From Martinezella dioscoreae (GTDB taxonomy: Bacteria > Pseudomonadota > Alphaproteobacteria > Rhizobiales > Rhizobiaceae), in NCBI RefSeq assembly GCF_009176305.1, contig NZ_BLAJ01000007.1, positions 1-64,000 of the forward strand: a stretch of 64,000 bases of DNA. Reading direction: 5' to 3'. The translations under genes were made by a program, and so were the position numbers. Position 1 is the stretch's first letter. The number at the start of each line of letters is the position of its first letter. Below the pieces are notes generated by a model that had not been told where the DNA came from, ran no database searches, and saw only the letters and a list, made by a program, of their open reading frames with translations. This document shows positions 8,349 through 16,594 of the stretch, piece after piece.

Positions 8349-9230
8349 TTAATGCGTGTCGAGGCTCTGCTGCGGACGCCAGCGGGTGATGCGGTTTTCG
8401 ATGAGCGTCATCACATATTCGGCGCCGAGCGTGACGATCATCACCAGGATGATCGCGGCATAGAGGCCGGCTGCGTCATAGGTGCCCTTGGCAATCGAGA
8501 TCAGGTAGCCGATGCCGGCCAGCGATCCGACGAACTCACCGACGATTGCGCCGATGATGGCAAAGGAGAAGGAGATGTGCAGGCTTGCAAAAATCCAGCT
8601 CATCGCCGACGGCAAAATCACCTTGCGGGTGACCTGCCAGTTGGAAGCACCGAGAATGCGGGCATTAGCAATCATGTTGCGGTCGGCTTCGCGAACGCCC
8701 TGAAAGGCATTGGCGAACACGACGAAGAACACCATGATGAAGGCCAGCGCCACCTTCGACGCCAGGCCGAGACCCATGATCATCACGAAGATCGGCGCGA
8801 GAACGACGCGCGGGATCGAGTTGATCGCCTTGATGTAGATCGAGAGGATATCGGAAGCGAGCTTGTTGCGGCCAAGGGCGACGCCGACAAGGACGCCGGT
8901 CACAGAGCCGATGATAAAGCCGATCAGCGCTTCTTCCATGGTGACACCGAGGTGATACCAGAGCGAGCCGCTCTCGGTGCCGTCGACGATCCACTCCCAG
9001 AGGCGCAGCGCGATGCCATAGGGGCTAGAATAGAAGAACGGATCGATCCAGTGCAGGTCGGAGGCGAGCTGCCAGAGGCCGAGGATGGCAAGCAAAATGC
9101 CGATCTGCCATGCCTTGACGACATACTTGCGACGAGCGAGCGCCTTCAGTGCTGCGGCTTCGATTTCCGCGTCCGAGGTGCCGGCGCGGAAGATCGGGGC
9201 ATTGCCTGCTTCGAGAGCTGTGTTTGCCAT
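8349..9230 (-). CDS. ABC importer permease, NitT/TauT (SsuC/TauC-like) family
   Basis: A 293-residue inner-membrane permease with about six hydrophobic segments. The BPD_transp_1 coupling motif is seen in EADRNMIANARILGASNWQ (about residue 185), which docks on the ATPase. It starts at 9230 because GGAGG lies seven bases upstream; the frame extends further but without a ribosome site. It follows the ATPase gene after 13 bp and ends the operon before a strong terminator. The family carries sulfonates, nitrate, taurine, pyrimidines or related solutes; the substrate here is not determined. Confidence 0.92.
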   Translation of the reverse strand: MANTALEAGNAPIFRAGTSDAEIEAAALKALARRKYVVKAWQIGILLAILGLWQLASDLHWIDPFFYSSPYGIALRLWEWIVDGTESGSLWYHLGVTMEEALIGFIIGSVTGVLVGVALGRNKLASDILSIYIKAINSIPRVVLAPIFVMIMGLGLASKVALAFIMVFFVVFANAFQGVREADRNMIANARILGASNWQVTRKVILPSAMSWIFASLHISFSFAIIGAIVGEFVGSLAGIGYLISIAKGTYDAAGLYAAIILVMIVTLGAEYVMTLIENRITRWRPQQSLDTH

Positions 9231-9243
9231 GATCAATCCTCCC

Positions 9244-10062
9244 TTATGCCGCTTCCGCGGCACGGCGATAGCTGGTTTCGACTTCTTCGCGCAGGTCGTC
9301 CCAGATCGTCTTGCAATAATCGATGAAGTTCTGCTCGTAACGGATTTCCGAGACGACGCGCGGGCGCGGCAGGTCGATCGTGTAGACCGATTTCACCGTC
9401 GCCGGCCCGGCCGTCAGGACATAGACCTTGTCGGCGAGCGCGACAGCCTCTTCGAGATCGTGTGTCACGAAGACGACCGAGGCCTGGCGCTCGGCCCAGA
9501 GCTTCAGCAGCTCCTCATGCATGACCGTGCGCGTCTGTACGTCAAGCGCCGAGAAAGGCTCGTCCATCAGCAGGATTTCCGGCTCATTGATGAAGGTCTG
9601 CGCCAGCGAGACGCGCTTGCGCATGCCGCCCGACAGCTGATGCGGATAGTGGTGCAGGAACTTTGAAAGGCCGACGCGGGCGAGCCAGTCCTTGGCCATC
9701 TTCTCAGCCTCGGCCTTCGACTTGCCGCGGAACAGCGGGCCGGCCATGACGTTTTCGATGACATTCTGCCAGGGAAAGAGCGCATCCGTCTGGAAGGCGA
9801 AACCGACGCGCCGGTCGATGCCGTCGACCGGGCCGCCCATCAGGCGGACTTCGCCCGCGCTCGGCTTGGCAAGGCCAGTGACGAGATTGAGCGTCGTCGA
9901 CTTGCCGCAGCCCGTCGGCCCGACAACCGCGACGAATTCGCCGCGCTCGACGGTCATATTGAAATCGCGCAGTGCGGTCAGCGACTTGCCGGTCGGCGAT
10001 ACGAAACGGCGGCTGACATTGATGAGTTCGATCGCCGGGGTACGGCGTTCATCCTGTTGCAT
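9244..10062 (-). CDS. ABC importer ATPase, NitT/TauT (SsuB/TauB-like) family
   Basis: A 272-residue cytoplasmic ATPase that energises the adjacent permease. All motifs are canonical: Walker A GPTGCGKST, Q-loop FAFQTD, signature LSGGMRKRVSLAQ, Walker B ILLMDEPFSALD and H-loop VFVTHDLEEA. The start at 10062 (MQQDERR) is preceded by AGGATC; the track of the frame continues upstream without a ribosome site. It lies downstream of a binding-protein gene, separated by a stem-loop at 10132-10161 that may lower expression of the ATPase and permease relative to the binding protein. Confidence 0.94.
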   Translation of the reverse strand: MQQDERRTPAIELINVSRRFVSPTGKSLTALRDFNMTVERGEFVAVVGPTGCGKSTTLNLVTGLAKPSAGEVRLMGGPVDGIDRRVGFAFQTDALFPWQNVIENVMAGPLFRGKSKAEAEKMAKDWLARVGLSKFLHHYPHQLSGGMRKRVSLAQTFINEPEILLMDEPFSALDVQTRTVMHEELLKLWAERQASVVFVTHDLEEAVALADKVYVLTAGPATVKSVYTIDLPRPRVVSEIRYEQNFIDYCKTIWDDLREEVETSYRRAAEAA

Positions 10063-10131
10063 GGTGCTGATCCTGACGCGTGCCTTTAGGGCGTGCACGC
10101 AAAGCCCAGTGAACTGCGAAGTCTCTTAGAC

Positions 10132-10161
10132 CGCCGCTTCCGGAAACTGCCGGAAGCGGCG
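10132..10161 (-). promoter_or_regulatory. Intra-operon stem-loop after the first binding-protein gene
   Basis: A perfect 12-bp inverted repeat, CGCCGCTTCCGG and CCGGAAGCGGCG with a six-base loop, sits just after the binding-protein stop and before the ATPase start. There is no T run, so it is more likely an mRNA-stabilising or partial-attenuation hairpin than a full terminator. Such a structure fits the usual excess of binding protein over membrane parts. Confidence 0.6.
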
Positions 10162-10171
10162 TCATGACTGC

Positions 10172-11185
10172 TTACTTGACGTTCTTCACGAACTCCGTCG
10201 TGTAGGTCTTCGACAGGTCGATCGTCTTGCCCTTGACGTTCTTGGAGAACTGCGAGAGCACGGCGAGAACCGTCTTCGGACCATCTTCCGGCATCACGCC
10301 GTCGGCCGTGAACATTTCCTTGCCGGCGTCGAGAGCCTTGATGTAGCCTTCCTTGTCGCCGACGTAGAAGTCCTTCGGCATCTTCTCGGCAATTTCAGCG
10401 GCGGAATGCGTATGGATGAAGCGCAGCGTCTTGACGAAGGCGTTCGCAAGCTTCTGCACTTCTTCCTTATGGGCGTCGACCCATGCGGCATCCATATAGA
10501 GCGAAGCAGCCGGATAGGTACCGCCGAGCGCTTCCTCGGTACCCTTCAGCGTGCGCAGATCAACGAGGATCTTGGCTTCGCCGGTCTTCAGCAGGCGCGA
10601 GATCGTCGGCTCGGTGGTCATGCCCACCTGGATGGCATCCTGCTGCATGGCGGCGATGAAGGTCTGGCCGGCACCGACCGGAACCGGCGTGATGTCAGCC
10701 GGGGAGAGGCCCGCCTTCGACGCCATATAGAGCGTCAGGAAGTTGGTGGACGAGCCGAGGCCGGTGACGCCAGCACGCTTGCCCTTCAGGTCGGCAAAGG
10801 ACTTGATATCCGGATATTTGGCCGAAACCAGCTCGACTTCGCCCGGTGCCTGGCTGAACTGCACGACGGACTTGATGAACTTGCCCTTGGCCTGCAGGTC
10901 GACACAGTGATCGTAGAAGCCGACGACGCCCTGAACGGCACCTGCCAGCAGCTGGTTTTCGGCGTCGACGCCGGCGGATTCGTTGAGAAGCTCGACCTCG
11001 AGGCCTTCATCCTTGAAGTAGCCGAGGGATTCGGCGAGCTTGGCCGGCAGATAGATCTGCTTTTCGTAGCCGCCCACCATGATGGAAATCTTGTCGGCAG
11101 CATTGGCGGCCGTGGCTGCAAGCGAAGCAGCAGTCATGACGAGGGAAAGGGCTACGGTATGAAAAAAGGTGCGCGATGGACGCAT
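10172..11185 (-). CDS. Periplasmic substrate-binding protein, NMT1/TauA-like (copy 1)
   Basis: A 337-residue secreted protein. Residues 1-30 form a Sec signal peptide ending AATAANA-AD. The mature part opens with KISIMVGGYEKQIYLPAKLAE and contains the lobe pattern of NitT/TauT binding proteins (ELVSAKYPDIKSFADLKGK, GTYPAASLYM). The ATG at 11185 is eight bases after GGAGG; a TTG just before it is an alternative. It heads an operon with the ATPase and permease. A second protein, the same in roughly four of five residues, is encoded just upstream. The ligand is unknown. Confidence 0.93.
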   Translation of the reverse strand: MRPSRTFFHTVALSLVMTAASLAATAANAADKISIMVGGYEKQIYLPAKLAESLGYFKDEGLEVELLNESAGVDAENQLLAGAVQGVVGFYDHCVDLQAKGKFIKSVVQFSQAPGEVELVSAKYPDIKSFADLKGKRAGVTGLGSSTNFLTLYMASKAGLSPADITPVPVGAGQTFIAAMQQDAIQVGMTTEPTISRLLKTGEAKILVDLRTLKGTEEALGGTYPAASLYMDAAWVDAHKEEVQKLANAFVKTLRFIHTHSAAEIAEKMPKDFYVGDKEGYIKALDAGKEMFTADGVMPEDGPKTVLAVLSQFSKNVKGKTIDLSKTYTTEFVKNVK

Positions 11186-11270
11186 CAATGTCTCCTCCTG
11201 TTTTATTCTTGCGCCACACGACGCTCTGGAAAGGCGCTTCCTCCACGAAGCTCAGCGAGACTAGCGCGGG

Positions 11271-11292
11271 CAACCTTTCAGTCAGCTTTCAG
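11271..11292 (-). promoter_or_regulatory. Putative shared regulatory element of binding-protein copy 1
   Basis: On the minus strand AGCTGACTGAAAGGTTG (11271-11287) ends 86 bp before the ATG of copy 1 and differs at two positions from the element before copy 2. Here the heptamer CTGAAAG also occurs twice with an 11-bp period (11275 and 11286), a spacing typical of OmpR-type regulators. No binding protein is proven. Confidence 0.4.
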
Positions 11293-11336
11293 TGCGCAAC
11301 CCTGCGAGGGAACATTGTGATTTTATGAACGCGGAT

Positions 11337-11362
11337 GCCGGCGGCTGGACTATACCGCCGGC
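11337..11362 (-). terminator. Possible terminator hairpin after binding-protein copy 2
   Basis: An 8-bp perfect stem, GCCGGCGG and CCGCCGGC with a 10-base loop, lies 21 bp after the stop codon of copy 2. It has no T run, so it may be a weak or Rho-assisted terminator. Confidence 0.4.
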
Positions 11363-11382
11363 GCCGGAAACGCTATCGCGCG

Positions 11383-12396
11383 CTATTTAGCGTTCTTGAC
11401 GAACTCGGTCGTATAGGTCTTCGACAGATCGATCGACTTGCCCTGCACATTCTTCGAGAATTCGGAAAGTACAGCAAGAACGGTTTTCGGGCCATCTTCG
11501 GGCATCACACCATCGGCGGTGAACATGGCCTTGCCGTTTTCGAGCGCCTTCACATAGCCGTCCTTATCGCCGACATAGAAATCTTTCGGCATCTTGTCGG
11601 CGATCTCAGCGGCCGAATGGGTGTTGATGAAATGCAGCGTCTTGACGAAAGCGTTCGCAAGCTTCTGCACCTCCGCCTTGTGATCCTTGACCCACGACTC
11701 CTGCATATAGAGGGACGCGGCAGGATAGGTCCCACCCAGAGCGGCTCTTGTTCCGTCCATCGTGCGCATATCGATCAAAACCTTGGCCTCGCCGGTCTTC
11801 AAGAGACGCGAGACCGTCGGCTCGGTCGTCATGCCGGCCTGAATGGCATCCTGCTGCATGGCAGCGATGAATGTCTGACCGGCACCGACCGGAACGGAGG
11901 TGAATTCGCCCAGCTTCAGGCCGGCCTTGATGGCCAAATACTGCGTCAGGAAATTGGTCGACGAACCGAGGCCGGTGACGCCCAGACTCTTGCCCTTGAA
12001 ATCGGCGGCAGATTTGATTTCCGGATGCTTGGCCGACACCAGCTCGACTTCGCCCGGTGCCTGGCTGAACTGCACCACGGATTCGACGAATTTGCCCTTG
12101 CCCTGAAGGTCGATGCAATGATCGTAGAAGCCGACGACGCCCTGAACGGCGCCTGCCAGCATTTCGTTTTCCGCATCGACGCCTGCAGGCTCATTGAGAA
12201 GTTCGACGGTCAGCCCCTGTTCCTTGAAATAGCCAAGCCCTTCGGCAAGCTTGGCCGGCAGATAGATCTGCTTCTCATAGCCGCCCACCATGATGGAAAT
12301 CTTGTCAGCGGCATTGGCCACAGTGGCAGCAAATCCGGCTGCAGCCATCGCAAGGGAAAAAATCGCGGAATATCTGAGAATGCTGGATGCACGCAT
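11383..12396 (-). CDS. Periplasmic substrate-binding protein, NMT1/TauA-like (copy 2)
   Basis: A 337-residue paralogue of the neighbouring binding protein, of exactly the same length. The signal peptide runs to about residue 31 (AATVANA-AD). Long stretches are identical to copy 1, for example the start of the mature protein, GAGQTFIAAMQQDAIQ and the last 25 residues. The start at 12396 is after GAGGAGG. It appears to be its own transcription unit upstream of copy 1. Differences cluster in segments such as LKLGEFTS (versus LSPADITP) and TMDGTRAALGG, which may tune ligand choice. A recent tandem duplication is the simplest origin. Confidence 0.93.
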   Translation of the reverse strand: MRASSILRYSAIFSLAMAAAGFAATVANAADKISIMVGGYEKQIYLPAKLAEGLGYFKEQGLTVELLNEPAGVDAENEMLAGAVQGVVGFYDHCIDLQGKGKFVESVVQFSQAPGEVELVSAKHPEIKSAADFKGKSLGVTGLGSSTNFLTQYLAIKAGLKLGEFTSVPVGAGQTFIAAMQQDAIQAGMTTEPTVSRLLKTGEAKVLIDMRTMDGTRAALGGTYPAASLYMQESWVKDHKAEVQKLANAFVKTLHFINTHSAAEIADKMPKDFYVGDKDGYVKALENGKAMFTADGVMPEDGPKTVLAVLSEFSKNVQGKSIDLSKTYTTEFVKNAK

Positions 12397-12483
12397 GAAG
12401 TCCTCCTCTCCATTTGTGTACCGGCGCCGATTGATAACGGCACGGCACGCGCTTCCTCCTGAAGCGGAAAAGACATGCACGCC

Positions 12484-12500
12484 CAACCTTTCATTGAGCT
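12484..12500 (-). promoter_or_regulatory. Putative shared regulatory element of binding-protein copy 2
   Basis: On the minus strand AGCTCAATGAAAGGTTG lies 88 bp before the ATG of copy 2, matching 15 of 17 positions of the element before copy 1 and at nearly the same distance. The surrounding leader is less conserved, which points to function. The factor is unknown. Confidence 0.4.
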
Positions 12501-12669
12501 GAAAGCAACTCGTCGCCCCATTTGGCAATTTACTTCAGGACGGCTGCGACTGCCGGCACCCGAACAATGTAAAAGCAGACAGCCGCACAACGGGAAGCGT
12601 CATTGCATCTTGGCATTTCTCGTATCGCGACTATTTTAGATTCAGCGCTTTCGCTGAGAGGAACCATCG

Positions 12670-12978
12670 ATGAGGATCATTGCCGCAGCCCTTATTCTGA
12701 CGGTGATGGCGATAGCCGGGCCGGCATCGGCAATTTCCCGCTATGAGTCGCTCGGCAAGACTTGCGCATCGGTGCAGCAACTGATTGCCGCCGAACGCGC
12801 GGTGATATTGCGCTATCCATCGTCCCGTGGCGGCCCCGTTCTCTACGACCGCTATGTGGCTGGCCGCGGGCAATGCGACATCTCCGACTATGCCAGCCGC
12901 AGCTACGTCCCGACGAAAGATAACCCGGCCTGTCCTGTCTATAATTGCAAGCCGTCCTCGGTCTTCAATCCGCATTGA
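12670..12978 (+). CDS. Small secreted four-cysteine protein of unknown function
   Basis: A 102-residue protein with a clear signal peptide (residues 1-21, cleavage after ASA). The mature part of about 80 residues has four cysteines, in KTCAS, GQCDI and the closely spaced ACPVYNC, suggesting two disulfides in the periplasm. AGAGGA lies seven bases before the ATG. I recognise no named domain; similar small exported proteins occur in rhizobia. It stands alone, with the importer operon divergent on its left. Confidence 0.75.
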   Translation: MRIIAAALILTVMAIAGPASAISRYESLGKTCASVQQLIAAERAVILRYPSSRGGPVLYDRYVAGRGQCDISDYASRSYVPTKDNPACPVYNCKPSSVFNPH

Positions 12979-13164
12979 CGCGAATCAGCTTTTCTGCGGT
13001 TTATGCGTGTACGGAGTCACAAAACGTAATATAAAAAGACTTTTAGTTGAGCTCCACCCACATTTAACGCACATTTCGCGGGCAGATAGAGCACGCGCCC
13101 TTTGTCGTTAAGGGCCAAAGTATGGTGTAATCCGCCAGCCCTATTTGAATAAGGAGATTGCGCA

Positions 13165-13623
13165 GTGAGTGCAAAAGTACCGAACCCGATCGACGCCTAT
13201 GTAGGCTCTCGCGTCCGCACGCGCCGTCTTATGCTTGGCATGAGCCAGGAGCGGCTTGCCGAACAGATCGGCGTGACGTTTCAGCAGGTGCAAAAATACG
13301 AAAAAGGCACCAATCGCATCGGTGCCAGCCGACTGCAGGCCATTGCCGGCGTGCTCGCCGTACCGGTTGCCTTCTTCTTCCAGCAAGACAATTCGCAGCC
13401 GCTGAACACCGACGGCCTCGGCGCAATCAACGGGCTGGAGGATCTGTCGGATTTCCTGACGTCCAAAGAAGGCTTGAGCCTCAACAAGGCGTTCATGAAA
13501 ATCAACGATCCAAGCATTCGCCAGTCCGTGCTGACATTGATCAAATCGCTGGCAAGTACTTCCGATGCGCTGCCGGACCACCTTCCGCGCGCAACGAACG
13601 CATCGGTCGGCTTGCGCAACTAA
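13165..13623 (+). CDS. XRE-family regulator, PraR-like
   Basis: A 152-residue DNA-binding protein. The helix-turn-helix covers about residues 10-70 (VGSRVRTRRLMLGMSQERLAEQIGVTFQQVQKYEKG, split here only for description), followed by the conserved TNRIGASRLQ and VPVAFFF. This pattern matches the rhizobial PraR-type regulators that act on attachment and quorum-linked genes. The C-terminal 80 residues are less conserved. The start is a GTG with AAGGAG eight bases upstream. Its TAA stop is the first bases of a dispersed repeat. It stands alone; targets are unknown. Confidence 0.88.
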   Translation: MSAKVPNPIDAYVGSRVRTRRLMLGMSQERLAEQIGVTFQQVQKYEKGTNRIGASRLQAIAGVLAVPVAFFFQQDNSQPLNTDGLGAINGLEDLSDFLTSKEGLSLNKAFMKINDPSIRQSVLTLIKSLASTSDALPDHLPRATNASVGLRN

Positions 13624-13725
13624 AGCATTTTGCGCAAAAGTGCGCAGCGGTTTTGCGAGGACGACATGCGCGAGATCAAGGCCCTTAAGCGCAAGGAGCG
13701 AATCCGAAGGATCGCGACTCTCTTT
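13622..13725 (+). repeat. Dispersed ~105-bp rhizobial intergenic repeat, copy 1
   Basis: Begins TAAAGCATTTTGCGCAAAAG and runs to ATCGCGACTC. It aligns along its length with 14404-14503 and, on the other strand, with 47457-47562. The core TGCGCAGCGGTTTTGCGA is the most conserved part. The remainder of this 433-bp gap (13726-14056) holds no gene or hairpin I can support. Confidence 0.75.
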
Positions 13726-14056
13726 GGGTCCTGAACTCTCCCCGAAAATTCCAGTCCGTCTAGCCTGGCATCGGCGCGAAGCGGGCCGCCAAGATTGACA
13801 TCCAGGCGGCACCAAAATCACGCTGATGGTGGAAGCATAGCGGATTTTGCGCGCAAATGGTCGACGCGAAGCGCCCCCTACTCCTTGCATGCCGTATTTC
13901 ACGCCTTGAAATTGCAAAAGCAAAATTTTGCAGCAATCACGCATCGTGTCACGCTGCATGTCACGCGCCAAGCTGCAAAACATCCGTTACGGTTTGCTCA
14001 TGTTTCCGGCCAGACACGATTCGTCTGCCGGGAACGGGGGCAATAGAGGGTACGAA

Positions 14057-14296
14057 ATGACAGCAGCACTTCCGATCGACGCAGCATACCAGGATCCCGA
14101 CTCGCTCAAGGAACTGGCCTCAATCGCTCGGCTCATCACTTATGCACGGCAAAGCGCCAAAAACCTGAATGCGGAATTCCCGGTCTGGTGCCTGGACTTG
14201 GCGCTTGGGGCCGTGCTGCAGGAAATGTATGAAAATGGCTTGCCCAATCCCTTGTTCGAAGAGGGAACGGACACGGCAAACGTGGTGGCACACTGA
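14057..14296 (+). CDS. Small hypothetical protein, 79 residues
   Basis: A short acidic, soluble protein with helical character (SLKELASIARLITYARQSAK, WCLDLALGAVLQEMYENG). No signal peptide or membrane span. The start was chosen at 14057 after GAGGG with a suitable gap; the open frame extends further back without a ribosome site. I do not recognise a family. It may be a conserved rhizobial small protein; it lies between two copies of the 105-bp repeat. Confidence 0.55.
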   Translation: MTAALPIDAAYQDPDSLKELASIARLITYARQSAKNLNAEFPVWCLDLALGAVLQEMYENGLPNPLFEEGTDTANVVAH

Positions 14297-14403
14297 ATTA
14301 AAGTAATCCCGGCCTTTGCCGGATACGGAATGATGCCGGTATGGCTCAGCAGGCCATGTCGGCATTTTTCTTCGTGAACCAAGATCGTCGGGGACAGCCG
14401 ACC

Positions 14404-14503
14404 AAAAGCATGTCGCGCAGAAGCCTGCAGCGGCTTTGCAACAATGACCTCCATAAAATCAAAACCCCACGAAAGAAGCGAATTCAAAAGATCGCGGCGC
14501 TTC
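14404..14503 (+). repeat. Dispersed ~105-bp rhizobial intergenic repeat, copy 2
   Basis: Begins AAAGCATGTCGCGCAGAAG and ends ATCGCGGCGCTT, aligning with the copies at 13622 and 47457. It is the most diverged of the three. Its right edge reaches the stop codon of the TetR gene on the minus strand. A short CCGGC-CTTT-GCCGG hairpin lies upstream at 14309-14322. Confidence 0.65.
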
Positions 14504-15215
14504 AGCAGCCACCTTTGCGCGGCTGGACGCCAGCGGTAAAAATCCCGATGCAATGGCGCAAATGGCGCAACCGCGTTTCGCGATCCGGCCAATCCTTCGG
14601 ACGACCCGGCCTCGAAATCATCGCATCGAAGATCATGCTCATAAGCATGCGCGCTCCGCTTGCCGCATCGGCAATTTCGATCAAGCCGCGCCGCTGCTGC
14701 TCGATAAGCCAATCCGCCAGCAACTGCTGTGATTGTCTGGCGCCATAAGTATGTAGCAGCCTGGCGATTTCCGGAGATTGCTGCGACTCACTGATGGCAA
14801 GTTGAATGAAGGCGTCCCGTTCGCGCTCCTGATCTTCATCGATGTCGATCATGAATATCAGTTCGAGCGCCTTGTCGAACGGCAAATTCTCGTCTGCAGG
14901 CCGCGGCAGGGCCAGCATCGATGCGCGATGCTCGGCGATGATGGCCGCGAAGAGATCGGTCTTGCTCGGAAACAACCTGTAGAGGGTCTGCTTCGAAATC
15001 CGGCACCGGGCAGCAACCAGATCCATGGTTGTGCCGCCGTAACCCAGCTCATAGAAGGTTGCGCGCGCCTCCGCGACGATCTCCGCGCGGCGCGCATCGT
15101 CGTTCACGGTTTTCGGCCGGCCGCGCGGGCGGCGCTTGGCAACCTGGTCGGCCTTGGCTGCTCGTTCCTTTGTCAGCACACCGTCTTGACCCCAACAGTC
15201 GAATACGATTGACAT
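14502..15215 (-). CDS. TetR/AcrR-family repressor of the adjacent RND pump
   Basis: A 237-residue repressor. A basic N-terminal arm (KRRPRGRPKT) precedes the TetR helix-turn-helix at about residues 40-88 (IVAEARATFYELGYGGTTMDLVA, CRISKQTLYRLFPSK). The C-terminal domain (about 100-237) should bind inducer. It is transcribed away from the pump genes, with an inverted repeat GTACA-N9-TGTAC nine bases before its ATG. This is the classic AcrR/AmeR arrangement, so it likely represses the pump and itself. Confidence 0.9.
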   Translation of the reverse strand: MSIVFDCWGQDGVLTKERAAKADQVAKRRPRGRPKTVNDDARRAEIVAEARATFYELGYGGTTMDLVAARCRISKQTLYRLFPSKTDLFAAIIAEHRASMLALPRPADENLPFDKALELIFMIDIDEDQERERDAFIQLAISESQQSPEIARLLHTYGARQSQQLLADWLIEQQRRGLIEIADAASGARMLMSMIFDAMISRPGRPKDWPDRETRLRHLRHCIGIFTAGVQPRKGGC

Positions 15216-15223
15216 TTGAAGCA

Positions 15224-15242
15224 GTACAAATATTTTCTGTAC
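15224..15242. promoter_or_regulatory. Probable TetR operator between repressor and RND pump
   Basis: Perfect inverted repeat GTACA-N9-TGTAC in the 65-bp gap between the divergent repressor and pump genes. A further GTAC follows at 15249, and TATAAA at 15254 is a plausible -10 box for the pump. A repressor bound here would cover both promoters. Confidence 0.6.
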
Positions 15243-15280
15243 GACTTGGTACTATAAATAAGGCAACAGGAAATAGCAAC

Positions 15281-16585
15281 GTGCGAAAGCTCGCCCCTCC
15301 CACTTCTGTACCCGCATATCCGGTGATATCAGCCCGCCTTCCGGTTGGCCGCGGCTCGCTGACCGCCGTCGGAATTGTCGCCGCGATGTTGCTGGTGGGC
15401 TGCAACCAGCAGAATTCCGCCCAGAGCACTGCTCCCGCCGTCAAGACGGAAGTGAGCGCGATGTCGCTGCATCCGCAATCCGTTGCCATCACCGCCGAAC
15501 TGCCTGGCCGCACCAGCGCCTACCTCGTCGCCGAAGTGCGGCCGCAGGTTGGCGGCATCATCCGCAGCCGCAACTTCAAGGAGGGCAGCGAGGTCCGGGA
15601 AGGCGATGTGCTCTATGAGATCGATCCGTCCTCTTATCAGGCATCGTATGACAGCGCCGCAGCCTCGTTGCAGAAGGCAGAGGGCGCCGTGCCCAGCGCC
15701 CAGGCCAAGCTCGACCGCTACAAGGGCCTGAGCGCCCAGAACGCGGTCAGCAAGCAGGATTTCGATGACGCGCAGTCCACGCTCGTCCAGGCACAGGCCG
15801 ATGTCGCCTCTGCCAAGGCGGCGCTCGAGACCGCACGGATCAATCTCGATTATACCAAGATGAGAGCGCCGATCTCCGGCCGCGTCGATGCCTCCACCGT
15901 CACCGTCGGCGCGCTCGTCACTGCCGATCAGACCACGGCGCTGACCACCATTCGCCAGCTCGATCCAATCAATGTCGATGTCACGCAGTCGAGCACCAAC
16001 CTGCTCGAATTCCGCCGCGCCGTCGCGGACGGCCGGCTGAAAACGAGCGGCGACAACGTTTCCGTGCATCTGACGCTTGAGGACGGCAGCCAATACAAGG
16101 AAACCGGCAAACTGGAATTTGCCGAATCCTCCGTTGCGGAAACGGTCGGCACCATCACCGTGCGCGCCGTCTTCCCCAATCCGGATCGCATCCTGCTGCC
16201 GGGCATGTATGTGCGCGCCACCATTCAGGAAGGCATTGCCGAAAACAGCTTCCTCGTGCCGCAGCGTGCCGTGACCCGCAACACGAAGGGCGAGCCGATC
16301 GCCATGTTCGTGACCGCCGAGGGCAAGGTGCAGCAGCGGGTGTTGAAGGTGGAACGCAGCATCGGCAACAGCTGGCTTGTCAACCAGGGCGTTGCCGATG
16401 GCGATCGCGTGATCGTCGAAGGCGTCCAGCGTGTTCGCGACGGTCAGGAAGTCACCGTTTCTCCGGTAACGATTGACGATGCGACCGGCGAAGTGAAGCA
16501 GGCTGCCGCCGATAGCAAGCCGTCCGCGGAGCAGGCCGGCCTGGAAAAGACCGATATGAAAGCCGCCTCCGGCGTCCAGAAGTGA
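15281..16585 (+). CDS. RND periplasmic adaptor lipoprotein (AcrA/MexA-like)
   Basis: A 434-residue membrane fusion protein linking the inner-membrane pump to an outer-membrane channel. The lipobox is MLLVGC with Cys41, so it is probably lipid-anchored. A lipoyl half-motif (VRPQVGGIIRSRNFKEGSEV, about 80-100), a coiled-coil hairpin (about 115-185, QKAEGAVPSAQAKLDRYKGL), the second lipoyl half (YTKMRAPISGRV) and a beta-barrel follow. The GTG at 15281 with AGGAAA upstream is the best start. It lies 9 bp before the pump gene. No TolC-type gene is adjacent. Confidence 0.92.
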   Translation: MRKLAPPTSVPAYPVISARLPVGRGSLTAVGIVAAMLLVGCNQQNSAQSTAPAVKTEVSAMSLHPQSVAITAELPGRTSAYLVAEVRPQVGGIIRSRNFKEGSEVREGDVLYEIDPSSYQASYDSAAASLQKAEGAVPSAQAKLDRYKGLSAQNAVSKQDFDDAQSTLVQAQADVASAKAALETARINLDYTKMRAPISGRVDASTVTVGALVTADQTTALTTIRQLDPINVDVTQSSTNLLEFRRAVADGRLKTSGDNVSVHLTLEDGSQYKETGKLEFAESSVAETVGTITVRAVFPNPDRILLPGMYVRATIQEGIAENSFLVPQRAVTRNTKGEPIAMFVTAEGKVQQRVLKVERSIGNSWLVNQGVADGDRVIVEGVQRVRDGQEVTVSPVTIDDATGEVKQAAADSKPSAEQAGLEKTDMKAASGVQK

Positions 16586-16594
16586 GGTTAGACG

